A stretch of 8,139 nt of DNA from CG03 sp034660675 (GTDB taxonomy: Bacteria; CG03), in the NCBI GenBank assembly GCA_034660675.1, contig JAYEJT010000153.1:1-8139 (forward strand). The letters run 5' to 3'. The position numbers were made by a program, and so were the translations under genes. A model generated the notes under the pieces. That model was given only the letters and a program-made list of their open reading frames with translations. It did no database searches and was not told the DNA's origin. Shown here one piece after another: positions 6,924 to 8,139 of the stretch (its first letter is position 1; each line of letters starts with the position of its first letter).

Positions 6924-7459
6924 AGATTTGGAGCCCCGGCTTACTTCTGGAAGGAATAAAGATAGAGGATTTGAAAAGGGAACATAGGTCGATTCCCCGC
7001 AATCCTTTATTATTCAGGCAACTGTTCTGGGTAAAATATGTGGAAGATGTCGGCGGGGGGACTTTGGATATAATAAAACAATGTTGGGAATGGGGCATTC
7101 CCGAACCGGAATTCAAGTTTATTACAGGTTCTTTTGTTGTGATTTTCAGATTAGCTCCCTCATTAGAAGATCTGGAAAAACTGGGTTTAAACAGAAGGCA
7201 GATAAAAGCAATGGAATATGTGATTAAGAAGCAGTCTATAAGCAACAAGGAATATGTTTCTTTAAATAACATTTCAAGGAAAACGGCTACGGTAGATTTG
7301 ATGCAGTTGGTTGCAAAAGGTTTGTTATTTAGCGTTGGAGAAGGGAAACGGAATATACGTTATATTTTGCCGAAATACGCAAAAAATACGCAAAAAAATA
7401 CGCAAAAAGAGGGCAGCGATTTTCCGAGTAAACGTTTAAAAAAGCGATGGAATATATGA
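6857..7459 (+). pseudogene. C-terminal part of the broken AlbA_2/RecG-like gene (ATPase end plus winged helix)
   Basis: The frame opens at an ATG at 6857, but homology to the family begins only at about 6909: GRIEIWSPGLLLEGIKIEDLKREHRSIPRNPLLFRQLF, then VEDVGGGTLDIIKQCWEWGIPEPEF and FVVIF. These are the standard last motifs of the ATPase-like half. The first 17 or so residues are an out-of-frame shadow of the AlbA_2 gene. The winged helix follows (LNRRQIKAMEYVIKK to GEGKRNIRYIL, about 7183-7370), then a Lys/Asn/Gln tail over short tandem repeats. Missing relative to family are the segment joining residue 179 of the upstream frame to GRIEIW, including the usual EAIVNAIVHRDY motif. One deletion not divisible by three, with its junction near 6909-6920, explains both the loss and the frame change. 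Independent translation from ATG 6857 is possible, but no SD is seen. Confidence 0.75.
7373..7407. repeat. Short tandem repeat, AAATACGC core, three copies
   Basis: The core AAATACGC occurs at 7373, 7384 and 7396, separated by A-runs (units of 11 and 12 bp). It encodes KYAKNTQKNTQK at the tail of the winged-helix frame. Unit length is not a multiple of three, so changes in copy number would change the reading frame downstream. Confidence 0.8.
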
Positions 7460-7474
7460 AGAAAAAGGCGAAAT

Positions 7475-7804
7475 ATGAACAAAATAATTAAAGAACACAA
7501 AACCCATTTGTTAAGACCGAAAATGCCCAGGATAAAATCTGATAAACATACCACTTTAATAACCATATTTTCGACAAAAGATAAATTTGAAAAAAAGAAA
7601 GAAATTGTAGAATTAAATGATAGGCAAAGGAAGGCAATAGAATTCTTAAAGAAAGAAAGGAAAATTACTAATCGGGATTATGTAAAGTTATTGGGAGGCG
7701 CTATTTCAGGAGATACAGCCTTAAATGACTTAAGGGATATGGCGAAGAAAGGCATAATTTCAGTTAAAAGAAAAGGTAGAAGCAGTTATTATGTTATTCG
7801 GTGA
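7475..7804 (+). CDS. Winged-helix protein; C-terminal fragment of a second AlbA_2/RecG-like paralogue
   Basis: 109 residues. The second half, LNDRQRKAIEFLKKERKITNRDYVKL...TALNDLRDMAKKGIISVKRKGRSSYYVIR (about 47-109), aligns with the winged helix of the preceding broken gene (LNRRQIKAMEYVIKKQSISNKEYVSL...TATVDLMQLVAKGLLFSVGEGKRNIRYIL). Upstream, RPKMPRIKSDKHTTLITIFST matches the PEPEFKFITGSFVVIF strand just before that domain in relatives. The frame therefore looks like the 3' end of a second full-length gene whose 5' part is lost, although it may be expressed as a small DNA-binding protein. ATG 7475 has only a weak AAGG-like signal upstream. The stop codon lies in the first copy of an 11-bp tandem repeat. 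It is very AT-rich. Pseudogene status is an inference. Confidence 0.6.
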   Translation: MNKIIKEHKTHLLRPKMPRIKSDKHTTLITIFSTKDKFEKKKEIVELNDRQRKAIEFLKKERKITNRDYVKLLGGAISGDTALNDLRDMAKKGIISVKRKGRSSYYVIR

Positions 7805-7826
7805 TTATTCGGTGATTATTCGGTGA
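7794..7826. repeat. Three perfect 11-bp tandem copies spanning the stop codon
   Basis: TTATTCGGTGA repeats exactly at 7794, 7805 and 7816. The first copy holds the end of the winged-helix gene (V-I-R-stop). Three copies make 33 nt, and read from 7794 they encode LFGDYSVIIR then a stop, so each copy contributes a different frame. Confidence 0.92.
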
Positions 7827-7862
7827 ATAAAAAAACTCGGGAAACTGGAATTTTTTGCCCTA

Positions 7863-7890
7863 TTGACAGAATAATGGAATGTGATACAAT
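7863..7890 (+). promoter_or_regulatory. Promoter of the MarR-like regulator
   Basis: TTGACA (7863-7868), 16-nt spacer, then TACAAT (7885-7890). Transcription is predicted at about 7897, about 3 nt before the ATG at 7900, with no Shine-Dalgarno. The -35, spacer length and -10 block equal those at 6347-6374, while the spacer bases do not. Confidence 0.8.
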
Positions 7891-7906
7891 GTTCAAAATA
7901 TGAACA
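7890..7906. promoter_or_regulatory. Candidate operator (copy 2)
   Basis: Perfect inverted repeat with 6-bp arms, TGTTCA-AAATA-TGAACA, starting on the last base of the -10 and covering the start codon. It is one base pair per arm longer than copy 1. Its place in front of a winged-helix gene suggests autoregulation (inference). Confidence 0.65.
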
Positions 7907-8139
7907 ATACGATTGATATGACGGAAAACGAGTACAAGCTGCTTTTGGCGGTGGAGTCAGGTGAGGCGTCTTCACAGCGGAAGCTCGCGGGGAAGCTCAA
8001 TGTGTCGCTGGGCATGGTGAACCTCTGTCTCAGGCGTCTCATCAAGCAGGGCTATATCAAAACCCACGGCCTGAACAAGAGAAAAGTGCAATACCTGCTG
8101 ACGCCCAAAGGCTTTACCGAAAAAATGAAGAAGACTTAT
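7900..8139 (+). CDS. MarR-like winged-helix regulator, EPS-associated type, 5' part (runs off the window)
   Basis: 80 codons are open to the window end with no stop. The product begins MNNTIDMTENEYKLLLAVES and carries a winged helix-turn-helix: SSQRKLAGKLNVSLGMVNLC (24-43), then LRRLIKQGYIKTHGLNKRKVQYLLTPKGFTEKM (44-76). The pattern of SQRKLA, S-LG-VN-CL-LI-KG and YLLTPKG is that of the small EPS-associated MarR family regulators, which stand at the head of exopolysaccharide gene clusters (family knowledge; match made from memory). Such proteins are about 100-120 residues long, so most of it is visible. The start is fixed by the promoter, whose predicted transcript begins about 3 nt upstream. 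GC content returns to that of the left part of the window. The MarR assignment is firmer than the EPS one. Confidence 0.8.
   Translation, partial: MNNTIDMTENEYKLLLAVESGEASSQRKLAGKLNVSLGMVNLCLRRLIKQGYIKTHGLNKRKVQYLLTPKGFTEKMKKTY

Noticed and set aside
7837..7860. Possible terminator hairpin (GGGAAA ... TTTGCCC)
   Set aside because: The arms pair only with a bulge and there is no T-tract after the second arm.
1..8139. CRISPR array, tRNA, rRNA, integrase or transposase
   Set aside because: No regularly spaced repeats of CRISPR length, no cloverleaf or rRNA segments noticed, and no recombinase motifs in any frame.

Overview
The window looks like part of a chromosome (or large contig) from an anaerobic bacterium of moderate GC content. 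The evidence is an NfnAB-type flavin/iron-sulfur transhydrogenase, which couples ferredoxin, NADH and NADPH and is typical of fermentative or acetogenic anaerobes. Isoleucine is often written ATA, and several genes have consensus sigma-70 promoters but no Shine-Dalgarno sequence. An uncultured lineage such as Elusimicrobiota or Omnitrophota would fit, but this is a guess from style and not a sequence match.

Left part (1-3865), one tightly packed forward operon: the 3' end of a TPR-like protein, nfnA, nfnB (16-nt overlap) and a GT4 glycosyltransferase (8-nt gap). No promoter or terminator is visible inside it. Middle part (3866-5463): a strong promoter drives a 500-residue, cysteine-free coiled-coil protein of unknown function, whose ATG sits at the predicted transcription start, so its mRNA is probably leaderless.

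Right part (5464-7862), a visibly AT-richer accessory segment. It has its own promoter and Shine-Dalgarno in front of an overlapping MNT nucleotidyltransferase / HEPN (HI0074-type) toxin-antitoxin pair. After that comes a broken gene of the Schlafen-like AlbA_2 / RecG-like family. Its N-terminal domain ends in a stop, its middle is missing, and its C-terminal part continues in another frame. A second C-terminal fragment of the same family lies further downstream. Both C-terminal tails end in short tandem repeats (11-12 bp units). Composition then returns to the host style at 7900 with the start of a winged-helix regulator resembling the EPS-associated MarR family, cut by the window end.

The most striking signal is regulatory. 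The AlbA_2 gene and the MarR-like gene, 1516 bp apart, have the same promoter: TTGACA, 16 unrelated bases, then a 21-bp identical block made of TACAAT and an inverted repeat GTTCA-AAATA-TGAAC that runs into the start codon. The likeliest reading is an autoregulatory operator for the MarR-like protein that also controls the accessory gene. A direct-repeat-bounded insertion is the main alternative.
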